Positions 32,240-40,852 of a stretch of 64,000 nt of DNA are shown one piece after another. A program made the translations under genes and the position numbers. The DNA lies in contig NZ_CP063397.1 in assembly GCF_021729845.1 (NCBI RefSeq), positions 2,680,001-2,744,000 of the forward strand, written 5' to 3'. Source of the DNA: Rhizobium sp. SL42. GTDB lineage: Bacteria; Pseudomonadota; Alphaproteobacteria; Rhizobiales; Rhizobiaceae. How positions within the stretch are numbered: position 1 is the first letter of the stretch; each line of letters starts with the position of its first letter. The notes beneath the pieces are model-generated. The model made no database searches. It worked only from the letters and a program-made list of their open reading frames with translations, and had not been told where the DNA came from.

Positions 32240-32443
32240 ATGACACTGGTTCATTTCGATTCCCCGACTGCCCGCTCCCTGCGTGGTGCTCCGGCGGCGA
32301 ACCGCCCGGCGCACCTGATCGTCAAGGCCATTGCGGCGATCAACAGCTGGCGTATGCGCCGTGACGAACAGCGTGCGCTGGAATCGCTTCCCCTCGACCT
32401 GCGCAAGGACCTCGGCTGGCCTGCCGGCGACATGCGTCGCTGA
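32240..32443 (+). CDS. DUF1127 small protein, 67 aa
   Basis: Starts at the ATG at 32240. The C-terminal half reads INSWRMRRDEQRALESLPLD then LRKDLGWP, the DUF1127 pattern (short Arg-rich helix plus LPxxLRxDLG). A ribosome site AAAAGGA lies seven bases upstream. It is the second DUF1127 gene beside the LysR regulator, and a shared GTTTGATTGA element upstream suggests common control. Confidence 0.8.
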   Translation: MTLVHFDSPTARSLRGAPAANRPAHLIVKAIAAINSWRMRRDEQRALESLPLDLRKDLGWPAGDMRR

Positions 32444-32748
32444 CGGCCTGCATGTCGCTATGGCTTGCGACGTGATCCTTGGGTCATGTCGCAAACCGGC
32501 AGGAGTGCCGGTTGCGGATTGCGCCAGCGCGGCATCGACAAAGTAATTTCTTTTCAAAGGCCTGCTAAACTGACGATTGTTATTGCCTGCTCCCTTTCGT
32601 CGCAGGATGGAAACGCGGAAGAAATGTCGCTTTTTAGCGGTCGTGAATAGTTTCGCGCCGCTGAATTCCATGTCAATGTCGCAGTGAGAACATCCCAGAA
32701 TGCATTTCCGGTCGAGCATGCCGGAAAACAAGGGAACTGGACATCACC
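32444..32748. other. Intergenic stretch with no supported gene
   Basis: About 300 AT-enriched bases lie between the DUF1127 gene and the GATase-AraC gene. Short antisense frames exist without good start context. I see no tRNA, terminator or strong palindrome. It presumably holds the promoter of the AraC-family gene. Confidence 0.5.
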
Positions 32749-33768
32749 ATGAGCAAGCAGCAAGTCAAGAAGCGATCACTTACCTTCTTTCTCGTTCCGC
32801 ATTTCACATTGTTGCCGTTCGCCGGCGCGATCGAAACGCTGCGCATCGCCAACCGCATGCTGGGTTACGCGGCCTATGAATGGCGGCTCGCCTCGGTCGA
32901 TGGCCAGAAAGTGTATTCCTCTTCGGGCATCGGCATCGAGGTGAATTCGTCGCTTGCCGACGAGCGCCGCTTCCTAGGCGGCGAGAACCGCCCGAACATG
33001 GCGATCGTCTGTTCCGGCATCTATGTCGAGGAATTCAACAATAAGTCGGTCAATGCCTGGCTGCGCGAAGCCTATAACCGCAATGTCGCCATCGGTTCGC
33101 TCTGTACGGGCGCCCATGTGCTGGCGCAGGCGGGCCTGCTCAATGGCAAGCGCTGCGCCATCCATTGGGAAAACCTGCCCGGCTTCTCCGAAACCTTCCC
33201 GCAGGCAGAAGTCTATGCCGACCTCTATGAGGTCGATGGCAATCTCTATACCTGTGCCGGCGGCACGGCTTCGCTCGACATGATGCTGAACCTGATCGGC
33301 CAGGATTTCGGCGAGGGCCTTGTCAACCGCGTTTGCGAGCAGCACCTGACCGACCGGGTCCGTTCCGCCCACGACCGCCAGCGGCTGCCGCTGAGGGCGC
33401 GCCTCGGCGTGCAGAACTCCAAGGTGCTGCAGATCATCGAACTGATGGAAAGCAATCTGTCGGAGCCGCTGTCGCTGCTCGAGATCGCCGACGATGCGGG
33501 CCTGTCACGCCGCCAGATCGAGCGCCTGTTTCGCCAGGAAATGGGTCGCTCGCCGGCCCGTTACTACCTCGAGATCCGCCTCGATCGCGCCCGCCACCTT
33601 CTGGTCCAGTCGTCGATGCCGGTAGTCGAGGTCGCGGTTGCCTGCGGTTTCGTCTCCGCCTCGCACTTTTCCAAGTGTTATCGCGAACTCTACAACCGCT
33701 CGCCCCAGCAGGAGCGCGCCGAACGCAAGCTGACCATGTCGACGAACCGCACCGGCATCGTCGTCTGA
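32749..33768 (+). CDS. GlxA-type transcriptional regulator (DJ-1/PfpI-like plus AraC HTH)
   Basis: This 339-residue protein has an N-terminal DJ-1/PfpI (GATase1-like) domain, with the nucleophile elbow region GSLCTGAHVLAQAG and CAIHWENLPGF, and a C-terminal AraC double HTH (LLEIADDAGLSRRQIERLFR and VVEVAVACGFVSASHFSKCY). This architecture matches GbdR, which senses betaine or dimethylglycine in pseudomonads, as well as other GlxA-like regulators. The window's betaine genes make a GbdR-like role plausible but unproven. They are more than 6 kb away. Confidence 0.85.
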   Translation: MSKQQVKKRSLTFFLVPHFTLLPFAGAIETLRIANRMLGYAAYEWRLASVDGQKVYSSSGIGIEVNSSLADERRFLGGENRPNMAIVCSGIYVEEFNNKSVNAWLREAYNRNVAIGSLCTGAHVLAQAGLLNGKRCAIHWENLPGFSETFPQAEVYADLYEVDGNLYTCAGGTASLDMMLNLIGQDFGEGLVNRVCEQHLTDRVRSAHDRQRLPLRARLGVQNSKVLQIIELMESNLSEPLSLLEIADDAGLSRRQIERLFRQEMGRSPARYYLEIRLDRARHLLVQSSMPVVEVAVACGFVSASHFSKCYRELYNRSPQQERAERKLTMSTNRTGIVV

Positions 33769-33823
33769 CGACAACGGCCATGGTTTCCCGGGCGCCGCCT
33801 GTCGGCGCTCGGACCGGTCGCGC

Positions 33824-34204
33824 TCAGGGATAGAGGTAGTAGCGGTCCCAGTCTTCATGGGCGATGCGTGCTCCCGGCTCCATCTCGAACGCCACGATCG
33901 AAAGGTGATCCGCGCTGGTGGTGCAGGCATAGGACAACCGATACCACTCGCCGTCACGACGGAACACTGCGCCGTCCGCATCGATATGCACATCAGTGTG
34001 TCTCGGGCGCGAGAAGGTGTAGGAAATCACCTTGTCGGCCTTCAGCCGGTTCATCCCCTCCAGGTCGCATCGCTGTTCTAGCTGATCGGACGGATCGAGC
34101 TTCTCGATCTGGCTCGCAGTGCTCTTGTCGATCGCCTGTGCGACCATCGGGACCATGAGGGCGCATGCAAATGCGGCAATGGCAGTCTTGGATGTCTTTC
34201 GCAT
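33824..34204 (-). CDS. Exported DUF930-like protein, 126 aa
   Basis: Starts at the ATG at 34202-34204, giving a 126-residue protein with a signal peptide (AAFACALMVPMVAQA) cleaved near residue 24. The mature part has two cysteines (QRCDLEG and YACTTS), a pattern I associate with the DUF930 family of periplasmic proteins found in Rhizobiales. Family assignment is from recall of the pattern only. No function is known. Confidence 0.65.
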   Translation of the reverse strand: MRKTSKTAIAAFACALMVPMVAQAIDKSTASQIEKLDPSDQLEQRCDLEGMNRLKADKVISYTFSRPRHTDVHIDADGAVFRRDGEWYRLSYACTTSADHLSIVAFEMEPGARIAHEDWDRYYLYP

Positions 34205-34341
34205 GGCCGGATCAGTAGCATCTGAAAAAGTCAGAATAAAGCCGGAGATCGCCCCGGTTGCCGGTGAGACGTCTTCAGGTCCGCCGCAAAGGCGCAAAGC
34301 CGACCGGTCTCGTGTGGCGAAAACCCTTTGGTGACAGGACC

Positions 34342-35256
34342 TCAGTGCCCGTCGGGCGCAATGTCGTCGGGTGCCAACCCGCTCACCACCTTTTTCCGGT
34401 GGAAAATGAACAGGCCGGCAAGCACGATCACGGCCGATCCGACGAGAACCTGGCTGTCCGGCAGGTCGCCGAAGAACAGATAACCCAGGATGATCGCCCA
34501 TAGCAGCAGGCTGTATTGCAGCGGCGCCAGCAGTGACGCCGGCGCCAGCTTCAGCGACCGGGTGATCATCATATGGGCGCTGGCCGCGACGATCCCCAGT
34601 GCCAGCATCGCCACGAGATCGAGGCCGGACATCGAGTTCCAGTTGCCGATGCTGAGAACGGCCCCCGTGATGAGAGCTGCGACCGTCTGCCAGGTGACCA
34701 GCGTGACATCGCTGGTCGCGCGCAGCCGCCGGCTGAGGATCAGCGTCAGCGCAAACGACAGGCTGCCGATCAGGCCGAAGATCGCCGGCCATGATAGCAT
34801 CGCCGACGACGGCCGCAGCGCGATAATCACGCCGATGAAGCCGATGACGACCGCAAGCCAGCGACGCCAGCCGATGGTCTCGCCGAGGAAGAAATGCGAC
34901 AGCGCGGCGACATAGATCGGGCCGGCCATGTAGAAGGTCATCACGTCGGCCAGCGGCAGATAGGCGACTGCGGCGTAAAACAGCGCCACATCCGCCGTCG
35001 TCAACACCACGCGCAGCACCTGCAGCGACGGCCGCTCCAGCCTGAAGAGCCCGTCGCTTCCCTGTTTCGCGATCATCGGCGTCAGCATCACGAACGATCC
35101 GAGCGAACGCATCACCAGGACCTGCCCGACGGAAAAGCTCGCAACCAGCCATTTGCCCATCGCATCGTTCAGCGAGAACAGGAAGTCGCCGAGAAGCATG
35201 AGCAGGACGCCGGCCAGCACCGCATTGCCGGCCGTGCCGGTCGCGCGCAGGTTCAT
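34342..35256 (-). CDS. DMT/EamA family transporter
   Basis: This 304-residue membrane protein has about ten hydrophobic segments in two EamA-like repeats, for example VLMLLGDFLFSLNDAMGKWL and IFGLIGSLSFALTLILSRRL. Drug/metabolite-type carriers export amino acids, nucleosides or drugs; the substrate cannot be told here. It is codirectional with the DUF930 gene (137 bases apart) but no operon is required. Confidence 0.85.
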   Translation of the reverse strand: MNLRATGTAGNAVLAGVLLMLLGDFLFSLNDAMGKWLVASFSVGQVLVMRSLGSFVMLTPMIAKQGSDGLFRLERPSLQVLRVVLTTADVALFYAAVAYLPLADVMTFYMAGPIYVAALSHFFLGETIGWRRWLAVVIGFIGVIIALRPSSAMLSWPAIFGLIGSLSFALTLILSRRLRATSDVTLVTWQTVAALITGAVLSIGNWNSMSGLDLVAMLALGIVAASAHMMITRSLKLAPASLLAPLQYSLLLWAIILGYLFFGDLPDSQVLVGSAVIVLAGLFIFHRKKVVSGLAPDDIAPDGH

Positions 35257-35377
35257 GATGTATTCCTCCCAAATCGGACCGTTATACTCGGCCGCTATCC
35301 GTCTTTGACACGTTTACAAGGCGCAGGCTTAACACGTTCCGCTGCGCCATGGCCGGATCGATTTAGCCATAGTCGAA

Positions 35378-36199
35378 TTAGCCATAGAGGCTGATGAAGA
35401 ACCGGATCGAGACGAAGATCAGGAACAGTCCGAACCCGACTTCCAGCTGCCGCTTGCTCATCTGGTGCGCCAATTTTGCGCCATAGGGGGTGACCAGCAT
35501 GGCGGTCGGAAAGATCAGCGCAAAGGCCACCCAGTTGACATAGCCGGTCGAAAACACCGGAAGGTCCGCCCTGCCCCAGCCGGCCCAGACATAGCCGACC
35601 AGCGCCGGGATCGAGATCAGCACGCCGACCCCCGATGAGGTCGCCACCGCCTGGTGGATCGGCCGGCCGAACAGCGTCATGAACGTATTGTTGAGCACGC
35701 CGCCGCCAATGCCCATCAGCCCAGAGATCAGCCCGATCACGCCACCGGTCAGGAAAAGCACCGGCTCGCCGGGCAGTTCGGTGCCGAGATGGAAGCGGTT
35801 ACTGAGAAACAGCATGCGCGCCGCCAGAACCAGCCCGATCACCGCAAAGATCAGCCGCAGCATTTCGCTCGATGCATAGGCCGCGACCACGGTTGCCAGC
35901 AGCGCGCCAAGCGGCACCGCGACGATCCAGCCCTTGAGCAGGTCGATATCCACCGCCCCGCGTAGCTGATGCGCCCGGAACGAGCGGATCGACGTCGGCA
36001 CGATCAGCGCCGTCGAGGTCCCGACCGCCAGGTGCATGATGACCTCGGGCGCGATGCCGGCCCAGCCGAACACCTGATAGAACACCGGCACCAGCACGGC
36101 CCCGCCGCCAATGCCGAATACCCCGGCCAGCAGGCCGGCAACACCGCCGGCCAGCACCAGCAGTGCGGCAAACATCAATAGTTCCGATAGTGGCGGCAT
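35378..36199 (-). CDS. Sulfite exporter TauE/SafE family membrane protein
   Basis: The start was chosen at the ATG at 36197-36199, nine bases after GAGGGACC; a frame-extended start at 36232 adds 11 residues. About eight hydrophobic segments are present, including GGVAGLLAGVFGIGGGAVLV and GGVIGLISGLMGIGGGVLNN, the two glycine-rich repeats of TauE/SafE carriers (GIGGG twice). Such proteins export sulfite, sulfonates or related anions. No sulfur genes lie next to it. Confidence 0.88.
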   Translation of the reverse strand: MPPLSELLMFAALLVLAGGVAGLLAGVFGIGGGAVLVPVFYQVFGWAGIAPEVIMHLAVGTSTALIVPTSIRSFRAHQLRGAVDIDLLKGWIVAVPLGALLATVVAAYASSEMLRLIFAVIGLVLAARMLFLSNRFHLGTELPGEPVLFLTGGVIGLISGLMGIGGGVLNNTFMTLFGRPIHQAVATSSGVGVLISIPALVGYVWAGWGRADLPVFSTGYVNWVAFALIFPTAMLVTPYGAKLAHQMSKRQLEVGFGLFLIFVSIRFFISLYG

Positions 36200-36333
36200 G
36201 GTCCCTCGGCGCGTTCGGCGGGTCTCGATCAACCGGCGTTAATGCTAGGATCCCCCGTCTAGGCGCCCGGCCACCTGCCCGCAAGGCCGCAGCCGGCCGA
36301 TCCGGTACGCAGCCGCGACAATGCCAGTTGACC

Positions 36334-37128
36334 TCAACCCTTCGGGCAGTTGCGCTTGTCGAGATAGAGCGAGCAATCGACCGTTGGCGCGCTGTCCATG
36401 CCGCTCGTGCCGCTGTCTTCGGCGAGTGGCAGGATGCCGTCGTCGGCGCCCTGCCCGGTTTCGCCCGCGATCTCTGCGCCCGAGATCTCTGCAGCCGGCA
36501 TCTCCGCATCCGCCACCACCGGCGGCAATTGCCCGGAGTTCAGCGAGGTCGGATTGTCGAAACCGATGCCATCGACCACCGGCTGGCTGGTATTGCCTTC
36601 GGCAATCGCCATGGCGCCATGCGATGTGACGATCTGCGGCTGTACACCCTGAACCTGCTGGGGGCTGGATCCGTCGCTGTCGGCGGCCGAAATGCCGAGT
36701 TCGGCATCGATGTTGACGCCCCCCTCCGGAATGACCAGCGCTTCCGCCCCCGTCTGATCGGGTGCCACGCTCGCCATCGCCATGGACCCGTCCTGGCCGG
36801 ATGCATCGATTGCCGCCATCGCTTGCGGCTCGCCCGATTGCGAGCCGGCGCCGGCAAGGTTGGGCGTGTTCAGATAGTCGATCGCCGCACTGCCGCCATT
36901 GGTGTTTGCCATCGGCGCCGCATAGGCGATCGGCGGTTCGGTGGCCCCGCTGCGCCGGGCAAGGCGGCGATCGCCCACCGGCCCCTCCAGCACCAGTTCG
37001 CCGCGCACGTCGTCGGCCACGCCTGAAATCTCGGACGGAGGCAGCCGGTCGCTCGCGGAACAGCCGCCAAGCACCATGGCTCCACCGAGGGCAAGCGCCA
37101 CGCGGGTTTGGGAGAAGGAAGACGCCAT
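36334..37128 (-). CDS. Hypothetical lipoprotein, 264 aa
   Basis: The ATG at 37126-37128 was chosen because a lipoprotein signal follows (ALALGGAMVLGGC, lipobox LGGC at about residues 20-23). The frame extends upstream to 37275 without sense. The mature protein is low-complexity, rich in Ala, Gly, Ser, Asp and Glu. It ends with two cysteines in DCSLYLDKRNCPKG. No family is recognised. The composition suggests a disordered surface or periplasmic protein. Confidence 0.65.
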   Translation of the reverse strand: MASSFSQTRVALALGGAMVLGGCSASDRLPPSEISGVADDVRGELVLEGPVGDRRLARRSGATEPPIAYAAPMANTNGGSAAIDYLNTPNLAGAGSQSGEPQAMAAIDASGQDGSMAMASVAPDQTGAEALVIPEGGVNIDAELGISAADSDGSSPQQVQGVQPQIVTSHGAMAIAEGNTSQPVVDGIGFDNPTSLNSGQLPPVVADAEMPAAEISGAEIAGETGQGADDGILPLAEDSGTSGMDSAPTVDCSLYLDKRNCPKG

Positions 37129-37282
37129 ACCAGGTTCCACTCTCGAATCGGCCGACATCAGACGGTAGACATCGGACCATTGCGAGACAGGATAGAAGCC
37201 AGCCATTAAGGCCGAGTTAGGACCGCCCGACCGCTGGCGCCCATCTTTTGCCGTCATGGTTAACGCGCCGCGCAAGACAACG

Positions 37283-37312
37283 AAAAAGGCCGGCGGATCG
37301 CTCCACCGGCCT
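37283..37312 (-). terminator. Rho-independent terminator of the chemoreceptor gene
   Basis: On the minus strand, GGCCGGTGG pairs with CCGCCGGCC over AGCGAT and runs into TTTTTC, about 40 bases beyond the stop of the methyl-accepting chemotaxis gene. Confidence 0.8.
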
Positions 37313-37350
37313 CTCGTTCATGCCCATCGGGCGTCAGACTGCACGGCGCG

Positions 37351-39159
37351 TCATGCTGCGCGACGTGCGCGGCCCTGGTCGCGGTTGATCTTCAGCCGCG
37401 ACAGCAGCTGGCGCAGGTTGTGGCTCTCTTCCGCCAGCGCCTGGCCGGCCGCCGAGGTTTCCTCGACCATCGCCGCATTCTGCTGTGTCATCTGGTCCAT
37501 GTGATTGACCGAGGTGTTGATCTCATGCAGCCCGGTCGCCTGCTCTCGGGCCGCCGTCGCGATCGTGTCGACGCTGTCGTTGACCCGGTTGACCAGTTGC
37601 TCGATCTCGACGAGCGCTTCGCCGGTCGAACGCACCAGGCCGACCCCGGTATCGACTTCCGCGGCAGACGCGCTGATCAGCGTCTTGATTTCCTTCGCCG
37701 CATTGGCCGAACGCTGCGCCAGCTCGCGCACTTCCTGGGCGACAACGGCAAAGCCACGACCGGCTTCACCGGCACGCGCCGCCTCGACGCCGGCATTCAG
37801 TGCCAGCAGGTTGGTCTGGAAGGCAATCTCGTCGATGACGGAGATGATCTGGTTGATTTTCTGCGAAGAGCCTTCGATCCGGCCCATGGCGTCGACCGCA
37901 TTGCGGACGATCTCGCCGGACCGGTTGGCGCTCTTCTTGGTCGCCGCCACCATGTCACGGGCCTCGTTCGCCCGCTCCGCGGCAGTGCGCACGGTGGCCG
38001 TGATCTCGTCCAGCGCGGCTGCCGTCTGTTCCAGCGCGGCGGCCTGCTGCTCGGTGCGCCGCGACAGGTTGTTGGTCGCCTCGCTGATATTGCCGGCGCT
38101 CGAGGTGACGACATCGCTGGTCTGGTTGATCGATGCGATGACGCTGCCGAGCGAATCGACCGCGCGATTGAAATCGTGCCGCAGCTTTTCATAGTCGGCG
38201 CCGAGCGCCTCGATCTGCACCGTCAGGTCGCCCTCGGCCAGCCGCTCCAGCGCCGAGCCGATCGAATGGATCGCATGATTCTGTCGTTCTGCCGCAGCGC
38301 GCAGCTGGCTTTCGTTGCGCTCGCGCTCGCCGTTCAGGCTGTGCTGCTGCTCGCTTTCGCGCTGGCGCATGCCGATCCGGTCGCGAACGCTGTCGCGCAA
38401 CACCAGAAGCGCTCCGGCCATGCCGCCGATCTCGTCGCGGCGGTCGGCATCGGCAATCTCGGTATCGACCATTTCATTGGCGATATCAGTCATCGCGGTC
38501 TTCAGCCGGTTGATCGGCTTGACGACGCTTGCCACGACGGCATAGGCGCAGGCGATGATCGCCAGGATGCTGACGCCGATGATCGCACCATATTGCAGCG
38601 CAGTCTGGCGGAACATCGCGGCCAGGTCGTCCGAATAGACGCCGGTGCCGACGACCCAGCCCCAGGGCTCGAAGCCGACGACATGCGAGAATTTCATCAC
38701 CGGCTCGTCGAAGCCCGGCTTCGGCCACATATAGTCGACGAAGCCCTGCTTGTGCGCCTTCACCGTGTTGACGAATTCGACGAACAGGTGCTTGCCGGTC
38801 GGGTCCTTGTTCTGGCTCAGGTCCTTGCCGTTCAGCTCCGGCTTGATCGGATGCATGACCATGGTCGGGACCATGTCGTTGATCCACAGGTAGCCGTCCG
38901 GCTTGTAGCGCATCGCCGCGACGACCTCCTTCGCCCGCTCCTGCGCTTCTGCGCGCGTCAGCGTGCCGTCCTGCTCCATCTTGTAATACTTGTTGAAGAT
39001 CGCGATCGCATTGTCATTGATCGCCGACAGCCCCGCGCGCCGTTCATTGGTCAGCGCGTCATAGGAATGGAACAGGCTGTAGGTCAGCGTCGCGACCAGA
39101 ACCGCAAGCGTAATGCCGACCAGGGCATAGAGCCTGACGGACAAGGAAAAGGCTTTCAT
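37351..39159 (-). CDS. Methyl-accepting chemotaxis protein with a single Cache sensor domain
   Basis: The ATG at 39157-39159 has GGGGGAATTC just before it, so the longer frame to 39195 is rejected. The 602-residue receptor has TM1 ([20 protein letters not shown]), a periplasmic sCache_2 domain ([31 protein letters not shown]), TM2 ([20 protein letters not shown]), HAMP, and a cytoplasmic signalling domain with the hairpin tip [20 protein letters not shown]. Small Cache domains often bind carboxylates or amines. The ligand is unknown. Confidence 0.92.
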   Translation of the reverse strand: MKAFSLSVRLYALVGITLAVLVATLTYSLFHSYDALTNERRAGLSAINDNAIAIFNKYYKMEQDGTLTRAEAQERAKEVVAAMRYKPDGYLWINDMVPTMVMHPIKPELNGKDLSQNKDPTGKHLFVEFVNTVKAHKQGFVDYMWPKPGFDEPVMKFSHVVGFEPWGWVVGTGVYSDDLAAMFRQTALQYGAIIGVSILAIIACAYAVVASVVKPINRLKTAMTDIANEMVDTEIADADRRDEIGGMAGALLVLRDSVRDRIGMRQRESEQQHSLNGERERNESQLRAAAERQNHAIHSIGSALERLAEGDLTVQIEALGADYEKLRHDFNRAVDSLGSVIASINQTSDVVTSSAGNISEATNNLSRRTEQQAAALEQTAAALDEITATVRTAAERANEARDMVAATKKSANRSGEIVRNAVDAMGRIEGSSQKINQIISVIDEIAFQTNLLALNAGVEAARAGEAGRGFAVVAQEVRELAQRSANAAKEIKTLISASAAEVDTGVGLVRSTGEALVEIEQLVNRVNDSVDTIATAAREQATGLHEINTSVNHMDQMTQQNAAMVEETSAAGQALAEESHNLRQLLSRLKINRDQGRARRAA

Positions 39160-39634
39160 GAATTCCCCCACATTTAACTGGGGCAATCTTGGCATATGTC
39201 ATTTTTTTATATTCTAAAGAGCGAACTACCAAAAATGATAATGAAGATAGCAAGACTCCGTTAATCTTTGCGATGCCTGCGAAGCCTTGCTTCGAAGCGG
39301 GCGCATGAAATCAGGTCTTGCCGGGAGCGCGCTAAAGTCAATTTGTAGGCTTGGCTTGCAGTTCGTTGTTTTCTGTTCCGTCATCCGGATTGCTGTCATT
39401 CCGATCGATTTCCAGACCCGGGATCGTAGCGAGCATTCATCCATGCCCGATCGGGATGACACGGAGATCGGTACGCGTGAAGATGTAGTCCAGAAGATCA
39501 TCTCCGGCGGACCTGGCCAGCGGCAACCTTAAAAAGCCCGACCGAGGTCACGCCCCATGATTTCATCTTCGCTGTGGCGGTGCCGCACCGTCTCCGCTAG
39601 CCTGATCGCCGATGAAACGTGATTCAGGTGCCCG
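39160..39634. other. Intergenic stretch with no supported gene
   Basis: Roughly 470 bases lie between the chemoreceptor and the thioesterase genes. A frame at 39287-39532 (+) and others on the minus strand lack a ribosome site and protein-like composition. No repeat or RNA was recognised. Confidence 0.5.
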
Positions 39635-40021
39635 ATGACCGAAACCAAGACCCCGACTGGCGAACTGACGCTGCGTACGCTGGCCATGCCGGCCGATGCC
39701 AATGCCGCCGGCGATATCTTCGGCGGCTGGGTGATGGCGCAGATGGACCTTGCCTGCGGTATCCGTGCCGCCGAACGGGCGAGCGGCCGCGTGGTCACTG
39801 CCGCCGTTCAGGAAATGGCCTTCGCCATGCCGGTCAAGATCGGCGACACCCTCTGCGTCTATACCGATATCGCCCGTGTCGGCCGCACCTCGATCACGCT
39901 GTCCGTCGAGGTCTGGGCCCAGCGCTATCTCACCCACATCATGGAAAAGGTCACGGCCGCGACATTTGTCATGGTCGCGCTCGACAGCGACGGCAAGCCG
40001 ACACCCGTCCCGCCGGTCTGA
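39635..40021 (+). CDS. Acyl-CoA thioesterase, YciA-like
   Basis: This 128-residue hot-dog-fold protein has the YciA/BACH-type motif: MPADANAAGDIFGGWVMAQM, with Asn and Asp at the usual catalytic places, and VVTAAVQEMAFAMPVKIGDT. It probably forms a hexamer and hydrolyses medium-chain acyl-CoA. No neighbouring genes suggest a dedicated pathway. Confidence 0.88.
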   Translation: MTETKTPTGELTLRTLAMPADANAAGDIFGGWVMAQMDLACGIRAAERASGRVVTAAVQEMAFAMPVKIGDTLCVYTDIARVGRTSITLSVEVWAQRYLTHIMEKVTAATFVMVALDSDGKPTPVPPV

Positions 40022-40135
40022 ACCGCTGCCGGGTTGTCCGCAGATTATAGCATGACCGCCGGCAGCACAGTCCGTCTGAAGGCGGTCTCGACCACCCTTA
40101 GCCCGGACCGCGTCTGCCGGCATGTCGCGCCGCCG

Positions 40136-40486
40136 TTAGCCCTTGAAGACGAAGGCTGCGCCGGCGGCAATCAGGATGAAGCCGATCACGTGATTGATGG
40201 TCAGCGCTTCCTTCAGCCAGAATACTGAGAAACCGGCAAACACGATCAGGGTGATGACTTCCTGCATCGTCTTCAATTGCGCCGCGGAATAGATCTGCGA
40301 GCCGATGCGATTGGCCGGAACCGCCAGGCAATATTCGAAGAAGGCGATCCCCCAGCTGACCAGAATCGCCATGAACAGTGCGGAATTCTTGTATTTCAGA
40401 TGCCCGTACCAGGCAAAGGTCATGAAGACATTCGAAAGCGACAGCAGCACGATGGGCCAGAGCGCGGCCGGGGAGAAGCTTGGCAT
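40136..40486 (-). CDS. DMT/DUF486-like small membrane protein, 116 aa
   Basis: The ATG at 40484-40486 gives a 116-residue protein with four hydrophobic segments, including ALWPIVLLSLSNVFMTFAWY, FMAILVSWGIAFFEYCLAV, VITLIVFAGFSVFWL and VIGFILIAAGAAFVF. The DUF486 pattern (TFAWYGHLKYK, AFFEYCLAVPANRIG) is recognisable. It is close in fold to half-size DMT exporters that function as dimers. No substrate known. The longer frame to 40711 is rejected as non-coding in composition. Confidence 0.8.
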   Translation of the reverse strand: MPSFSPAALWPIVLLSLSNVFMTFAWYGHLKYKNSALFMAILVSWGIAFFEYCLAVPANRIGSQIYSAAQLKTMQEVITLIVFAGFSVFWLKEALTINHVIGFILIAAGAAFVFKG

Positions 40487-40852
40487 GGTGAGGTCCACAA
40501 AGAGAAAATGAAAATTCAGCGGTTGCTGCAAGGCAGATAGCGCAGCCTCGCGAATCCGCAATTGGCGCTTCCGCCTTTTTAGCAGCGCCGACCGTGTTTG
40601 TAAGCGGCGCGGATTGCTTTTGCCGCGATGACGCCTTTGCAACCAAGGCGATTGATGCTGCTTGGTCGGTGTCCGAGGTCGGCCGCGGCGGCATGCTCGC
40701 GACACGTGCAAATCTCAACCTTGGATCAGAGTACTCATATTGCCTGAAAACTGAGGGACGATTTCTACTAAAATGCATGCCTAGTCATGTAACGGGCCGT
40801 TAAGTGGCTCATGTTATTGAGTATTTATTGCGATTAAGCGCGGACGTTTTTT
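40487..40852. other. Intergenic stretch with no supported gene
   Basis: About 370 bases before the GGDEF-EAL gene. A 69-codon frame at 40594-40803 has no ribosome site. The AT-rich part near 40800-40852 probably holds the promoter. Confidence 0.5.

Noticed and set aside
37420..39177. 585-codon open frame antisense to the chemoreceptor gene
   Set aside because: Complement of a well-supported gene with all MCP domains.
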